From Cantharellus purpuraceus (lineage: Eukaryota > Basidiomycota > Agaricomycetes > Cantharellales > Hydnaceae), in NCBI GenBank assembly GCA_025174535.1, contig JALBUN010000023.1, positions 3,472,001 to 3,536,000 of the forward strand: a stretch of DNA of 64,000 bases, given 5' to 3'. This document shows positions 44,003 through 55,083 of the stretch, piece by piece. The notes beneath the pieces were generated by a model. That model had not been told where the DNA came from, did not search any database, and saw nothing but the letters and a program-made list of their open reading frames with translations. Each line of letters opens with the position of its first letter. The stretch's first letter is position 1. Both the position numbers and the translations under genes were made by a program.

Positions 44003-45677
44003 ATGTCAAATCCTTTGGCAAACATGAGTGTGGCCAAGCTTGAGCAGTTGCTCTTGGCCCAACGGAAGGAAGGGGAAGAGGAGCAGAGATGGAAAGAGGA
44101 GGAGGAGTTAGAACGGAGATGGAAGGAGGAGGAGGAGGTGGAACGGAGATGGAAGGAGGAGGAGGAGTGGAGATGGAAGGAGGAGGAGGAGTGGAGATGG
44201 AAGGAGGAGGCGGAGACAGAACAGAGAAGGAAGGAGGAAGAGGAGCGGAGATGGAAGGAGGAGGTGGAGATGGAACAGAGAAGGAAGGAGGAAGAAGCGA
44301 AAGCCAAGTGAGCCCACAGGGTCAAGGAGCTTGTGGCCACGATGGCCATGGGACTGAGGGAAGTGGAAGAGCAGGCCCACAAGCTAGAAGCCACCATGGA
44401 GGTAGAGGAGGAGGTGACTGGGGCAGGGGCGACCAGTCACTTGGGGAGTCTGAGTGTGCCAATACGGGCAGGGACCCCCAAGGTTACCATCATCTCGATT
44501 ACATGGATGGAGACAACCCGTCTGACAACTGTTCTTACAGTGGACTCACCGTTACATCTGCAGTCATGGCCGTTATTTGCAGTGGGTGTGGCTGAGGAAG
44601 ATGATGTGGTGGAGGTGGAGAGGGCAGAGGTGGAGGTGGACCCCGATGCCAATATGGAGCTTGATGCAAATGCAGAGCCAGAGGTGGGTGTGGATGTTGG
44701 GGTGGATATGGAGCTGGATCCAACTTCAAATTGCTATGAGGAGATGGCTTGGGTAGCTGCGGTCGAAGCTTGCAAAAGGGTGGAGCTCTATGCTGCTACC
44801 ACCAAGAAGAACCTCAAGGTCACAATCTTTTCATTGAAGGCACACCCAAGTGCTGATACAGAGAAGCAGGAGGTGGACTGGAGGGTCATATGGTGCAAAG
44901 CAGAGAATCGTGTATTGGCGACTTGTAAGAAGGAGCTACATGTCACTAGGTCAGCGATCCAGCTTCGCAAGCATGAGATGGAGAAGGTGGCGGTGGAACA
45001 GCAGAACAAGGAGGAGGAGAGGGCACTTGGAGGCCACGTTGAGAAGGAGCGGACCCCCCAAGGCTCTGGCTCCGATGGAGCCATTTGGCAGGCCCAGTGT
45101 AATTTGCAACTTGTGTCGTGATGCAGGCATGGAGTGTGTGTGGCCTACTGGCCCAACTTGTTGTGTTTGGTCCTGCGATCATGGAGGGTATAGGATCGAT
45201 GGAAAGTTCGATCCCCAGAGTTGGAGTGTCAAGCCCCAACTAGTGGTACAAGGAGGGGCGGAGAAAGAATCAGAAGGTCATCCAACCAAAAAGTGGCAGA
45301 TGGAGACGGGTGCTGTGGCAGCTGGGGGTAGCGGTGTCAGCTCAGAAGGGGCAATGACCAGTGCAGGTATGGGGCATGTCTCTGTGCCCAACAGTACCAT
45401 GGGCCAGCTTATCGGGCTGGTTAACCTGCAGTTGGAGCACCTCTGGCAGATGGAAGGGTTGTTAGTGGACTTGGTGAAGACAATGAAACGGAAGGAGGTT
45501 CTGGAGGGTCGGCAGACTGCTGAGTTGTGTTGGCTGCAGAAGTTCATAGCCCCCTTGGATGAGGATTCAGATCTGGGGGATGAGAAAGATTGGGTGTTGG
45601 ATGTAGAGAGTGATGATGAGTCGGAGACGGAGCCTGAGGTAGACAAGGGGAAGGGAAAAAGGAAACGCAATGTATAA
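44003..45677 (+). pseudogene. Antisense ORF of gypsy element A (between chromodomain and 3' LTR)
   Basis: Runs opposite to gag-pol. ATG 44003 (MSNPLANMSVAKLEQLLLAQ). A Lys/Glu-rich tandem stretch (44079-44300, units such as RRWKEEEE). One in-frame TGA at 44309-44311. Frame continues to a C6 run (45054-45059), where a one-base shift is needed. Then MEPFGRPSVICNLC, GMECVWPTGPTC and CDHGGYR (a CxxC-x5-C-x-WP pattern like the Zn-cluster of hypothetical basidiomycete proteins). It ends in an acidic/basic tail (SDDESETEPEVDKGKGKRKR) and TAA 45675. About 555 codons in all. The same C-terminal region is present in element B, so the gene belongs to the element family. DNA binding is an inference from the Cys pattern and basic tail. 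Confidence 0.6.
44079..44300 (+). repeat. GAGGAGGA/GATGGAAGG tandem repeat in the antisense ORF
   Basis: 24-27-bp units encoding RRWKEEEE-type repeats. Frames on all six readings stay open here because of the purine bias. Confidence 0.85.
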
Positions 45678-46470
45678 CTTAGAAATGAAAATGATTGATT
45701 GTAATGTTTCGGAGTGGAGAAAAATGGGGCAGAGTGAGATTCCTTCAGAGTTTGGGGGTAGACTTGTAATTTCCTTTTGACTTTGTAATGAATGATCATG
45801 TGAAATAATATAATTAGCATCAGCAATGAAACTTAAAGATTCATAAGAGGGCCAGGTTTGTCAGGATAAGCGGAGTGAAAATCGGAGATGGATTTGGATG
45901 CATGATCAAGTTCAGATGTGGAGATCCATGAGGACTCTTCATTGGTGCCTTTGTATCCAGTCCATTTGACTAAGTACTGGAGCTTGCACTTGTATCAATG
46001 ATCAATCTTTGAGTCCAGGATCTCAGATATCTCATATTCATTATCTCCTTTGATGATGATCGGAGGAGGTGGAGGTTGCGTGTGACTGGAGATCTTGTTT
46101 GTAGTAGCAGGTTTGAGCATTGATATATGGAAGACTGGATGAACTGCTTGGAAGTGTTCAGGGAGGTGGAGGGTGAAGGACCTGCTGCCAGCATGAGCAA
46201 TGACCTCATAAGGACCTAAGTATTTCTCAGAGAGTTTCTTTGATGGACAGGTGGTCCGGAAGTGTTTGGCCTTAATGAATACTTTGTCTCCAATTTGCAG
46301 GTCTGGAGCTGGAATGCGGCATTGGTCTGGAGAGACTTGGTATTGTTTCTGAGCATTGGAGATGGTTTCTTGGAGATGTTGGTGTAGTTGATTGAGGTTG
46401 GTTATGAATTGGCGGGCTTTGGTGGAGGTGAGTTCCTTCTTGGGGTGGACGGAGATGTTTGGATGGTAGC

Positions 46471-47929
46471 TGTTTTGGAATCCGCAAAATTATGGTGTTA
46501 GGGCAAACTCTAAATCACCACAATTCCGTGAATGAACAGCTGAGAAGAATATCAAATCCTACTGCAGCACAACTCCAGAAATGATTTAACGTTTGTACTT
46601 TGGTTACAATCTGTTGTAATGGTCAATGCAGACGATACACAGGAAGGTAATACATTTCTTAGCAGTAGGGAATGAATAAGACTTCCAGAGTCTAGAGTTC
46701 ACGGACACTTAGGGGTCCAGATATTCCAAAAAGAGGGGAATGCACTTAGAGGCTAGAGGAAGTAGGTGGATGAATCCAACTGTCCAACCAGTGACACTCT
46801 GAAGCGGGTAACAGCAATGTGTGAAGTAGTCTAGCAACTGCTTCACACGAGTTCAAGATCCTAATGCTCTGCAAAGGCAGTACACACTAGTAACTTAAAC
46901 AAGAGCACTAATGGCAGGACTATTGACAGACAATCTCACCCTGTAGATTTGTAGTCATGCAAGGTAGATACTACACTCACGCCCAAAGCAGGACAATCAC
47001 TACTTTGAGTGCAATCAAATACAGTTACACAACTGTAAGTGACCCTTGAACTGGACAATCAACAGTTACTGAGATATAGAGAATGACACTGTATGTCACT
47101 CTAGTCACACTGATGTGCAAATGATGGGGTAGAAATGGTTATTTATTCAGAGGCAGAATGGCCTCCTTTTATATTGTATTTACAGGAGCTGACTAATACT
47201 ACTGGAAACTTCTACCTATTAATAGATGGAAACTACTGGAAGCTAGTGGAATATGTGAAAAGGGGGTGGAAGTTTCCTAGCCAATGAGCTGCTTGGATTT
47301 GCTCTGACTCATGGCATGAGTCATGGATGGAGTCATAGTGTGACTCAGAGCAGGAGTCATAGTATGAGTAATCACAGGAGTCATGGTATGAGTCATGGAA
47401 GGAGTCATAGCATGAGTCATGGCAGGAGTCATTGCATGAGTCACCATTACTCAAATAACTCGGTCAATACTTTGTTTCCCAGGCCGATCAGCACAGCTAT
47501 GGGTAGGCACGGACTCTATTGAACTCTCCACTGAAAATGGAGTCAGGAGGTGCAGTGGTTGCGAAGATATTGAGCATTTACTGGCAGTGGTGACCAGATT
47601 GAGTCGGAGATTGAAATGAGTCATGTGATTGAAAATGAGTCAGTTGTCCGGGTGACTCTGGCTGACTTTGGGGCTGCTGACATCTGCGAAGGTTTGTGGG
47701 TCCATGTGGGTCCCAAAACTTTGCCCAGCAGAACAATAAGTTTGTAGACTCATTTCTGCATGGAAAATTCCCAAAAAAATATGAAAAAAATAGAGAATAT
47801 TTGAATGGCCCTGAATCAAGAGAAAGCAGCACATATATGCTAATATTTTAAGGCCATGAAGCGAAATTGTATAGTTTCAGGACTTTAAACAAGATCTTTT
47901 AAGGGAAAACCAGTTCCCATACGCCTTTA
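46471..47929. repeat. Repeat family R inserted in the integrase of element A
   Basis: The empty site is visible in element B (62200-62225, FFANKVYHLNISVHP), so this is an insertion. Begins TGTTTTGGAATCCGC and ends GTTCCCATAC. Its middle (47300-47445) has a run of GAGTCAT/TGACTC repeats absent from the other R copy. Confidence 0.8.
47300..47445. repeat. Short tandem array of TGA(G/C)TCA-type sites
   Basis: About six TGAGTCA or TGACTCA heptamers spaced ~22 bp (GGAGTCATGGTATGAGTCAT). The heptamer is the Gcn4/AP-1 binding sequence; regulatory use is speculation. Confidence 0.7.
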
Positions 47930-50900
47930 TTAGCAAAGAATGGAGAGACGCTGGTAGTCACATTCGGAGTGTTGTTGTAGGCAAACTCTGCTATCGGAAG
48001 TAGATCAGCCCAGTTGTCTTGTTGATAGTTACAATAGACTTGGAGATATTGTTCCAGGGACTGACTGATTCATTTGTTCCGTTTGTCCATCTCCTTCTGG
48101 ATGGTATCCAGAGGTGAAATGAAGTTTCATGTCAAGAGCCTTTCCTAATGTGCGGAAGAAGGAGGACATGAATTCCAAGCCCCGATCGGATGTGACATGT
48201 GATGGGACTCCATGTTTAGAGAATATGTAGAGAATGAACAACTTAGCTAGTGAGGTGGAGGTGATGGTGTCATGCGTCGGAACGAATAGTGACTGTTTAG
48301 TGAACCTGTCAACAATTACAATTATGATGTCATATCCGAGCGATGGGGGGAGTTTCTCTATGAAATCCATGGAGATGGAGTTCCATGGTTGCTCTGGGAC
48401 TGGAAGTTGCTTAAGCGTTCCGTAGGGTTTGTGCCTTTGTGATTTTGAGTGCATACACATGGTACAGGAGTTACAGTAGTGTTGAATGTATTCTCACATT
48501 TTTGGCCATATGTGTCAGTCTCGTCGGATTAGTCCTTGTGTGCGATTTTGCCCAAAATGGCCAGAGATCAGGTGATCATGATAATACTGCAAAACTCAGA
48601 GTTGGAGACCATTGGCATCAGGGACATATATCCAGTTGTTGTGTCGGAGGTGTCCTTTGGGGTCAAGTGACCACTTCAGATCAGAAGGGTTGTCCAAGTG
48701 TTTAACTGCAACAGGATCGGATCGGAGAGATGAGTGGATGTCAGAGCGGAGTTGGTCAATATCCATACTGGTGACAGCTTGGAGGGTGGGAGTCATGAGG
48801 GTGGATGCTCGTAGGGACGATGCCAGCTGCTCATTAGTGAACACAGGATGAAAGTTGTGTGGGTTTACAGTGGCATAGTCACTACTCCCCTCTTTAGGGT
48901 AGACGTCCCAGCATCTAGTTAATGCATCCAGTTTTGCTCCCAGTCGACTAGGACAGAAATGGATAATGAGGTTGAACTGAGACAGGTATTCGGACCATCA
49001 GACTTGTCTCTGGGTGAACAGTTTCATTGTGGAGAAGTATTCCAAGTTCTTGTGGTCCATTATGATGTCCACCAGATCAAGGGGCCTTCGAGGTAGTGTC
49101 TCCATATCCAGAAGGCTTCATATATGGCAAGGAGCTCTTTGTCATGGACATCATAGTTCAGTTTGGGGGGCATGAATGTATGTGAGTGAAAAGCGATTGG
49201 ATGGACTTGTCCATTGTCCGGAGAGATGATGGACAGGATGGTGGCCAGTGCATAGTCAGAGGCGTCGGTTTCTAATAGGATAGGAATGTCTGGAACCCAA
49301 TGAGTCAGTATCGGAGCAGAAGTAAAGGCCTTCTTCAAGGTCCCAAAGCTCTGTCCACATTTGTCAGTGAAATTCCATGGGTACCCTTCCTAGTAAGTCA
49401 GGTGAGCAGAATGGTGATATCGGAGTAGCCATAAATGAAGCAGCGGTAGAAGTTGGCGAACCCCAGGAAGGACTGTATGTCTTTGACTTTCCATGGTTCC
49501 GGCCATTCCTTTATGGCTTTGATTTTGTCATCAGACATTGTCACTCCTGTGGGGGATAGGATATAGCCTAGATACTCGACTGAGTCAGAGTGGAATTTGC
49601 ATTTGTCAGCGCAGGTGAAAAGGCCATGTTTTCGGAGATGTCGGAGTACTTCTCAGACATGTGTCTGATGTTCTTCTTTGTTATCCGAATATACCAAAAT
49701 GTCGTCTAAGTAAATGAGGACGGTCACATCCAGGAGGTCAGCAAAGGTATCATTCATGAACCTCTGGAAAGCAGCCAGAGCATTGGTTAGTCCAAAGGGC
49801 ATGACACACCATTTGAAAGATCCATATCGAGTGTGAAAAGTTGTTTTCCACTCATTGCCTTCTTGGATGTGGACTAGATGGTAGGCATGTCGGAGATCTA
49901 TTTTGGAATAGATCTTAGCCTTTTGCAGGCTCTCAAGTAGGTCCACAGTGTGGGGGGTGATCTTGTTAAGTCCACAGAAGTCGATGCATAGACGGAGTGA
50001 TCCATCCTTTTTGTGGACAAATAGGACTGGAGTTCCATGGGGAGATAGGGATGGGCAGATGAAGCCTGTGGCCAAGTTCTTGTCTATGAATGTTTAGAGA
50101 GTCAGTAGCTCTTTTTGGGATAGTGAGTAGATAGGGCCAAGCAGAGGGGTGGAGTTGTCATCCAACTCAATCTTGAGATTGTATGGTCGGTGTTCCACTA
50201 GGGAGTTGGCTTTAGACTTGCTGAACATGTCGGCGAACTCATGATACTCCTTAGGAACCATAAATAGGTCCAGTGGAGTTGATCGGGTGGAACGGGTGGT
50301 GAGGAATATCAGATTGGAGAGGTGAACCTGGAACATGTGAGAACCATCCAGTTTGCTTAGTCTGGCAAAGACCATAGTGTCCACCATTGATATAGATGGA
50401 GGGGTAGGCAGAGTATCTATCGGAGTGGAGTCAGCAGAGGCAGAAGATAATTTTGCACCTAATGTTGCTGGTGATGTCAGGGATGACACAGCCTGTACTG
50501 GGGAATGGAATGTGATATGGCCCAATGCCCAGTCAATCAACAGATTGTAGCAGGTGAGCCAATTATGTCCAAGAACCACAGAACAGCTGGAGTCAAGTGG
50601 AGTAACATAGAATGTAAGGTTCTGGATTTCTCCAATAGAAAAATGGATAGACAGATCTATAGCTCATGAAATAACAGCATTAGTAGTGCCATCAAATAAT
50701 CAGAGCAATATTGGAGTTATGGTGTATGTATGGAGTTTATGTAAATCAGAAAAAGAGGAATCAAGGAAACAGTGACTAGAACTGGAGTCAATTAATGCTT
50801 GGATAGCAGTATCGGGGATGGAGTTGGAGTAGATGAGGAGGGTAAGGGAGTTGGAGTGGGAAGAGTGGATGTGTTCAGGTGGACCTTGTTTGTCGTATGG

Positions 50901-50959
50901 GGAGTACCCATGCAGCCCTCAGCCTGTACAGAGGCTATAGGACTGCTTACTACTTTTTT

Positions 50960-52069
50960 TGGTCTGTCATGGCATTGGTGGCATGGCCCTTTGCCTTTGC
51001 TGTGGACAAGGTTGCCTTGTTGCAATCCTTAGCTTGGTGGCCAGGTTTTCTGCAGAACAGACAGAGGTTGTTGTCCATGCGGTGCTGGCGTTCCTGCTGG
51101 GTAAGTTTGCCATCCTTCCCCAGCTTGGTGGAGAGGTCCGGAGCGCTCTTGTGAGCTCTGGAGCTATTGCCGGTTCTGGAGTTGTTCTGACCAGAACTGG
51201 AAGCAGCAGCATTACCTGTTGTTTGACTTCTGGCCTGAGTTGGTGGTGGTCCTCTTATTGGACCCCTTGTTGGACTTTGGGGTCTTGTCTGATGATTTGT
51301 CCAATTTGTTGTTAGTCGAATTTTTGCAGGAGACCTCAGATTGATGTTCCCAATAATGGGCGTCGATGGATTGGGAAAGCTTGCGAAGGTTTACCAAAGT
51401 ATCTGGCTTACTGGCACGTGATATCTTGTCCTTGATGTGGGATGGAAGACCAACATAAAATTGGCGTTGGAGTGCAGCATCGCCCCATTGGACTTTTGGG
51501 GCTAGCTGCTGGAAACTCACAATGTATTTTGCAATTTTGTGATTTTCCTTCATCCAAAGTTGATTGAGTTCATTCTCGGCATTGGCCTTGGGGTTGTAAG
51601 GACTGAAATTGGTCTGAAGTTTGGAGATGAAGTCAGAGTAGTCATCTGACCATATCGGGTCATCGGAGTCGTCCATGAGTGCTGGCTCAAAGTAGTCCAG
51701 TGTGGTGCCCTTGAGATAGGACATAGCAAAGGTGACCTTCGCCTGATTGGAGGTGAACATGTCGGGGCAGTCACGGAAATTCAACCAGCATTGCACCAAG
51801 AATGACTGGAGTTTTCATGGATTGGAGCCATCGAATGGGTGGAGTTCCCAGACCTTGGTCCAGGACTTAGGGGCTTGTGGGTTACAGATGCTGCTGGCAA
51901 GCAGGGAGATGGCTTGTGCCAGATTTGGGGAGGGCGGGGTGTTGTCCTCTTCATTGATGGCCTCTATGTGGTCCATCAGTTCTTCGACAACCTCAGGGAT
52001 GGTGTCGATGCTGGGAGCAGGCACCTCGACAGTTCATGCATGTTCAGAGTTGGCAGTGGATTGTGGCAT
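50960..52069 (-). pseudogene. Gag of element A
   Basis: ATG 52069 (MPQSTANSEH) with TGA 11 codons later and a second TGA near 51815, both absent from element B. The capsid core is readable (VTFAMSYLKGTTLDYF, PIWSDDYSDFISKLQTNF, FYVGLPSHIKDKI). The frame ends ...QKSNNR then TAA at 51212. The zinc knuckle (CLFCRKPGHQAKDC, about 51050) lies in the +1 frame, exactly as in element B. Confidence 0.85.
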
Positions 52070-52101
52070 TGGTAGGAGTGAGTATGGCAGTTTGAATATA
52101 C

Positions 52102-52641
52102 TGTTATGCACTAGGTCTGATTGGGGGTTGGAGATTGGGTTGAAGGTTGGGTTGGAGGTTGGGTTGGAGTTGGAGAGGGAGTTGAAGTACATTGTGGGGG
52201 TTGGAATGGACTTGGCTTCAGCTTATGTGCTGTGCCCTCACTAATACTGGTGTCTGAGATTTTGGAGATGGAGTACAACTTAGATGGTTAGGATTGGACT
52301 TAGGAACTAGGTGTGATTTGATATTTGAACTGGGGATGAAGTCCCCAGTTGGACAGCTTAAATACATATTTGAAATCTAATAATAATTACTCTGGTGATG
52401 GGTCTCCGAGGCCGATGGCCTTATGTGAGTATGTGCAAGTCTGACAGGGACAGATGTCTGGGTTCCTATGGTGATGCTGATGCATCAATCGGAACCGGAG
52501 ACAGATGGGTGAGATTCAGCAGTGACAATCAGACAGATAGATGGAGATGTGATGGTTTCCAAATGGAGTATAGATTTCATATGTGCGGGGATCTGAGTGG
52601 ATCGGACGGGGATCTGGGCATTAATGAATATAGTCATAACA
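52102..52641 (-). repeat. 5' LTR of gypsy element A
   Basis: 540 bp, TGTTATG...CATAACA. About 35 bp separate it from the gag start. Confidence 0.88.
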
Positions 52642-53760
52642 TTGCTTTAGTTTCAGGATTCAATTCTCCACATACTTATATGGCCTACCCTCTGTCTATT
52701 ACAGTAGTTCGTATATCAACTAAGATTTGCCCCATCAACTTCTTGGTTGCTAGCTTCTTGGCAAGTACCTTCTTGACAAGTCAAACTCCAGACCCTTGAT
52801 CCAACTCCATACTCCAAACTCTGAAATATTGGACCAATGATCTGAGGGGATGCAACACACAAGTTGAAGCCAAGTCCACTTGATCTGACTCAATAGTTAT
52901 TGTCTCATTCTGTCTCCAGTTGAACTGGAACAGTAAAGTCCCTACCCTTCTTCACTAGCAGCCAAACTCCAGTTATTCCCCTTGACTCCCTGAGTTTTCC
53001 AGCCCTTAACAATTCTGAATCATATTGATCCCACAACTCACTGTTTTTGCTTCTTGAAGATTCCAATTACATATTGGAATACTATGCTATTGTTCTACTG
53101 ACTGCTATTTGTTTACTTAATCTCACAACAATCTCAACCCACTCTCTGACAAAATGATGTGCCACATCTATGTGCTTCAATCATACATGGAAAGATGCAT
53201 CCTTGGTCAGTGTGATAGTCCCAAGATTGTCACAAAAAATCACGATAGCTTCCTTTTGAGGTAGGGAAAGACAGTCGAGTAAGCTCCTCAACCATAATGC
53301 TTCCTTCACACAATGATTTGTCACCATATATTCAGCTTCACAGGATGAGTCAGCAACTGTCTTCTGTTTTTTTGGAACTCCAAGATATAACTCCTTTTCC
53401 TAGGCTGAAAAGGTAACCCGATATTGATCAACATCTGTCAGGGTCATTTCCTCAGTTGGAGTCAGTATACCTGGTGAGTTTTATGTCAGCTTTTCCTCCC
53501 AGTACCAGACAAAAATTGTGTGTGCCTTTAAGGTACCGTATTATGCATTTTGCTGCCTCCCAGTGCTCATGTCCTGAATTGTATGCATATTGGCTCAGTT
53601 GCTGAACAGCAAAGCTGATATCTGGCTGTGTGGTTATCGCTGAGTGATCCTACAGCCATCTGGTATGGTTTCTTTGACATTTTTTGTTTCTCTTCCTCAT
53701 TTGATAGACACATTGTTGTTGATAGTCAAGTTCCAGTATCAAGTGGTGCTGAAACATGGT
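52642..53760 (-). pseudogene. Ty1/copia relic 1 (RNase H end)
   Basis: After a diverged LTR-like patch (52790-52990), the minus strand reads copia RNase H pieces: SQYAYNSGHEHWEAAK-like near 53560, ISWSSKKQKTVADSS near 53360, CEAEYMVTNHCVKEALWLRS near 53320 and VIFCDNLGTITLTKDASFH near 53200. Stops and frame changes are frequent. It differs from the copia relic at 55084, so it is a separate family or an old copy. Confidence 0.7.
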
Positions 53761-55083
53761 AAGCACCTTGCATTTTGAACCATCCTATGATTGTGTCTAT
53801 GTATGATCCCCGAGATAGTGAGACAGTTCTGGCTTTGCAGTCACATGTGATTGCTACTCCCAGAAGCCAGTGGACATTTCCCAGGTCCTTTATCTCAAAT
53901 AGGTGCTACACAAAAGCCCAGCACCACAAGCAACTCACAAGCAGTCTCCCAACCCTCAAGCATTTGCAAAATTTCCTTCATCGTTGCTTCAACATGACAC
54001 ATGGTGTCCATCTGGAGATGTCCTAATCATTCACTCATCAAAACGACACATAGCCTTCACCTCACAGCCAACTCATGAGTCACCTCCTCTTTCAGCATTT
54101 GCAACATTTCCTCTGCCATATCTTCAACATGAAGCATGGTCTCCATCTGCAGTCCATCAGTCAGAGGAACCTAGCCTAGGGCTGTGGATATCCAAACAGG
54201 AGACCAGAATAACAGTCAAAGTGAAATCGTATGGAAGAATTTAAGTGATCCAATGGGTGAGAAGATGACAGTGTGACTTTCAAGCATACTGATGAATGAA
54301 TTCTCTGATAACAGCCGAGTGGGTGGACTTGTAATACTATGAGTCAGATAACAGTTGTCCACCTTCATATACTAGGCTCATCTCCCCTGCATATGGTTCT
54401 TACTCTCTGTCTGCTCTACTCTCTATCATGCTCACCTACCTTTCGGGTCCAATGGCTTGGCCCACCAAGCTCTAAATATCCCATGCAAGTGTTTCATCAT
54501 GATACAGTCTCGTGAGATTACAGGACTACTTTGTTCTATTTTTGACAGTTGCTTCCTATAGGATCGATGGAGAGTACATGGTACATATTATGTGAGGCAA
54601 ATGCAAGTGCCATCTCAATTGCCATCTCCATGTCGGTGTGCAGTCTACAGATTCTGACATGATGTGAACATTGAATGCGACAGCCTATTCTGACCCTTAT
54701 GTATCTTGATTGGCATATTGCACACAATGACCACTCACAATGATTGTGAGGAATGAAGCTAGGGTGAAAACCCCACAGCAATGCTCTCCCCAATGTTCAA
54801 CTGTGCTATTCAACAGCCAGGTACTGTGCAGCAATGTCATATGACAACATGAGGAAACAGCATGTGCAATCAGGTTCCAATTATTGCACAGTAAGTATGA
54901 AGAGATAGCTAGAGTTATAAACTCAGTCTCGGGGAAGTGAAGACTGAGGAATGGGACATAAGAAAATTTTAATCCTTTATACCTCACATGTCCTATTCAA
55001 TCCAGTAGCGACACAGCACTCCATGGACACCTGTGGGCCGTCACATATTTGGCAATGCACGCCTGTGATTCCTACAACATGCC
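53761..55083. other. Unassigned, transposon-flanking DNA
   Basis: Tandem-like CAAGCATTTGCAAAATTTCC / CAGCATTTGCAACATTTCCT repeats (53935-54120). No gene recognised; minus-strand frames at 54536-54987 lack motifs. Confidence 0.35.

Larger units (their letters stand above)
45840..50960 (-). pseudogene. Pol polyprotein of element A
   Basis: Pieces in transcript order. Protease region about 50820-50370 (ALIDSSSSHC-like, two in-frame TGA codons near 50720 and 50665, shared with element B). RT 50075-49653 and on to about 49350 ([29 protein letters not shown] intact). RNase H 49338-49060 (LLETDASDYALATIL; frame break at GPLIWWTS). Integrase 48460-47930 (MDFIEKLPPSLGYD, SDRGLEFMSS, GYHPEGDGQTEQ intact) cut at FFANK by repeat R. 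It resumes at 46468 with the C-terminal integrase (LQIGDKVFIKAKHF, LGPYEVIAHAGSRSFTLHLP) and chromodomain (YLVKWTGYKGTNEESSW) after a TGA. Non-functional as a whole. Confidence 0.85.
43323..52641 (-). mobile_element. Ty3/gypsy chromovirus element A, with nested insertion
   Basis: Right LTR 52102-52641 is 5' and left LTR 43323-43861 is 3'. Order on the minus strand: gag, zinc knuckle, protease, RT, RNase H, integrase, chromodomain, then an antisense ORF before the 3' LTR. Repeat R (46471-47929) splits the integrase. Flanking 5-mers differ, so the target duplication is lost or an inter-element recombination occurred. Confidence 0.85.

Noticed and set aside
43942..44397. Ser-rich minus-strand ORF of 151 codons
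   Set aside because: Complement of the Lys/Glu-coding purine-rich repeat in the antisense gene; no conserved features.
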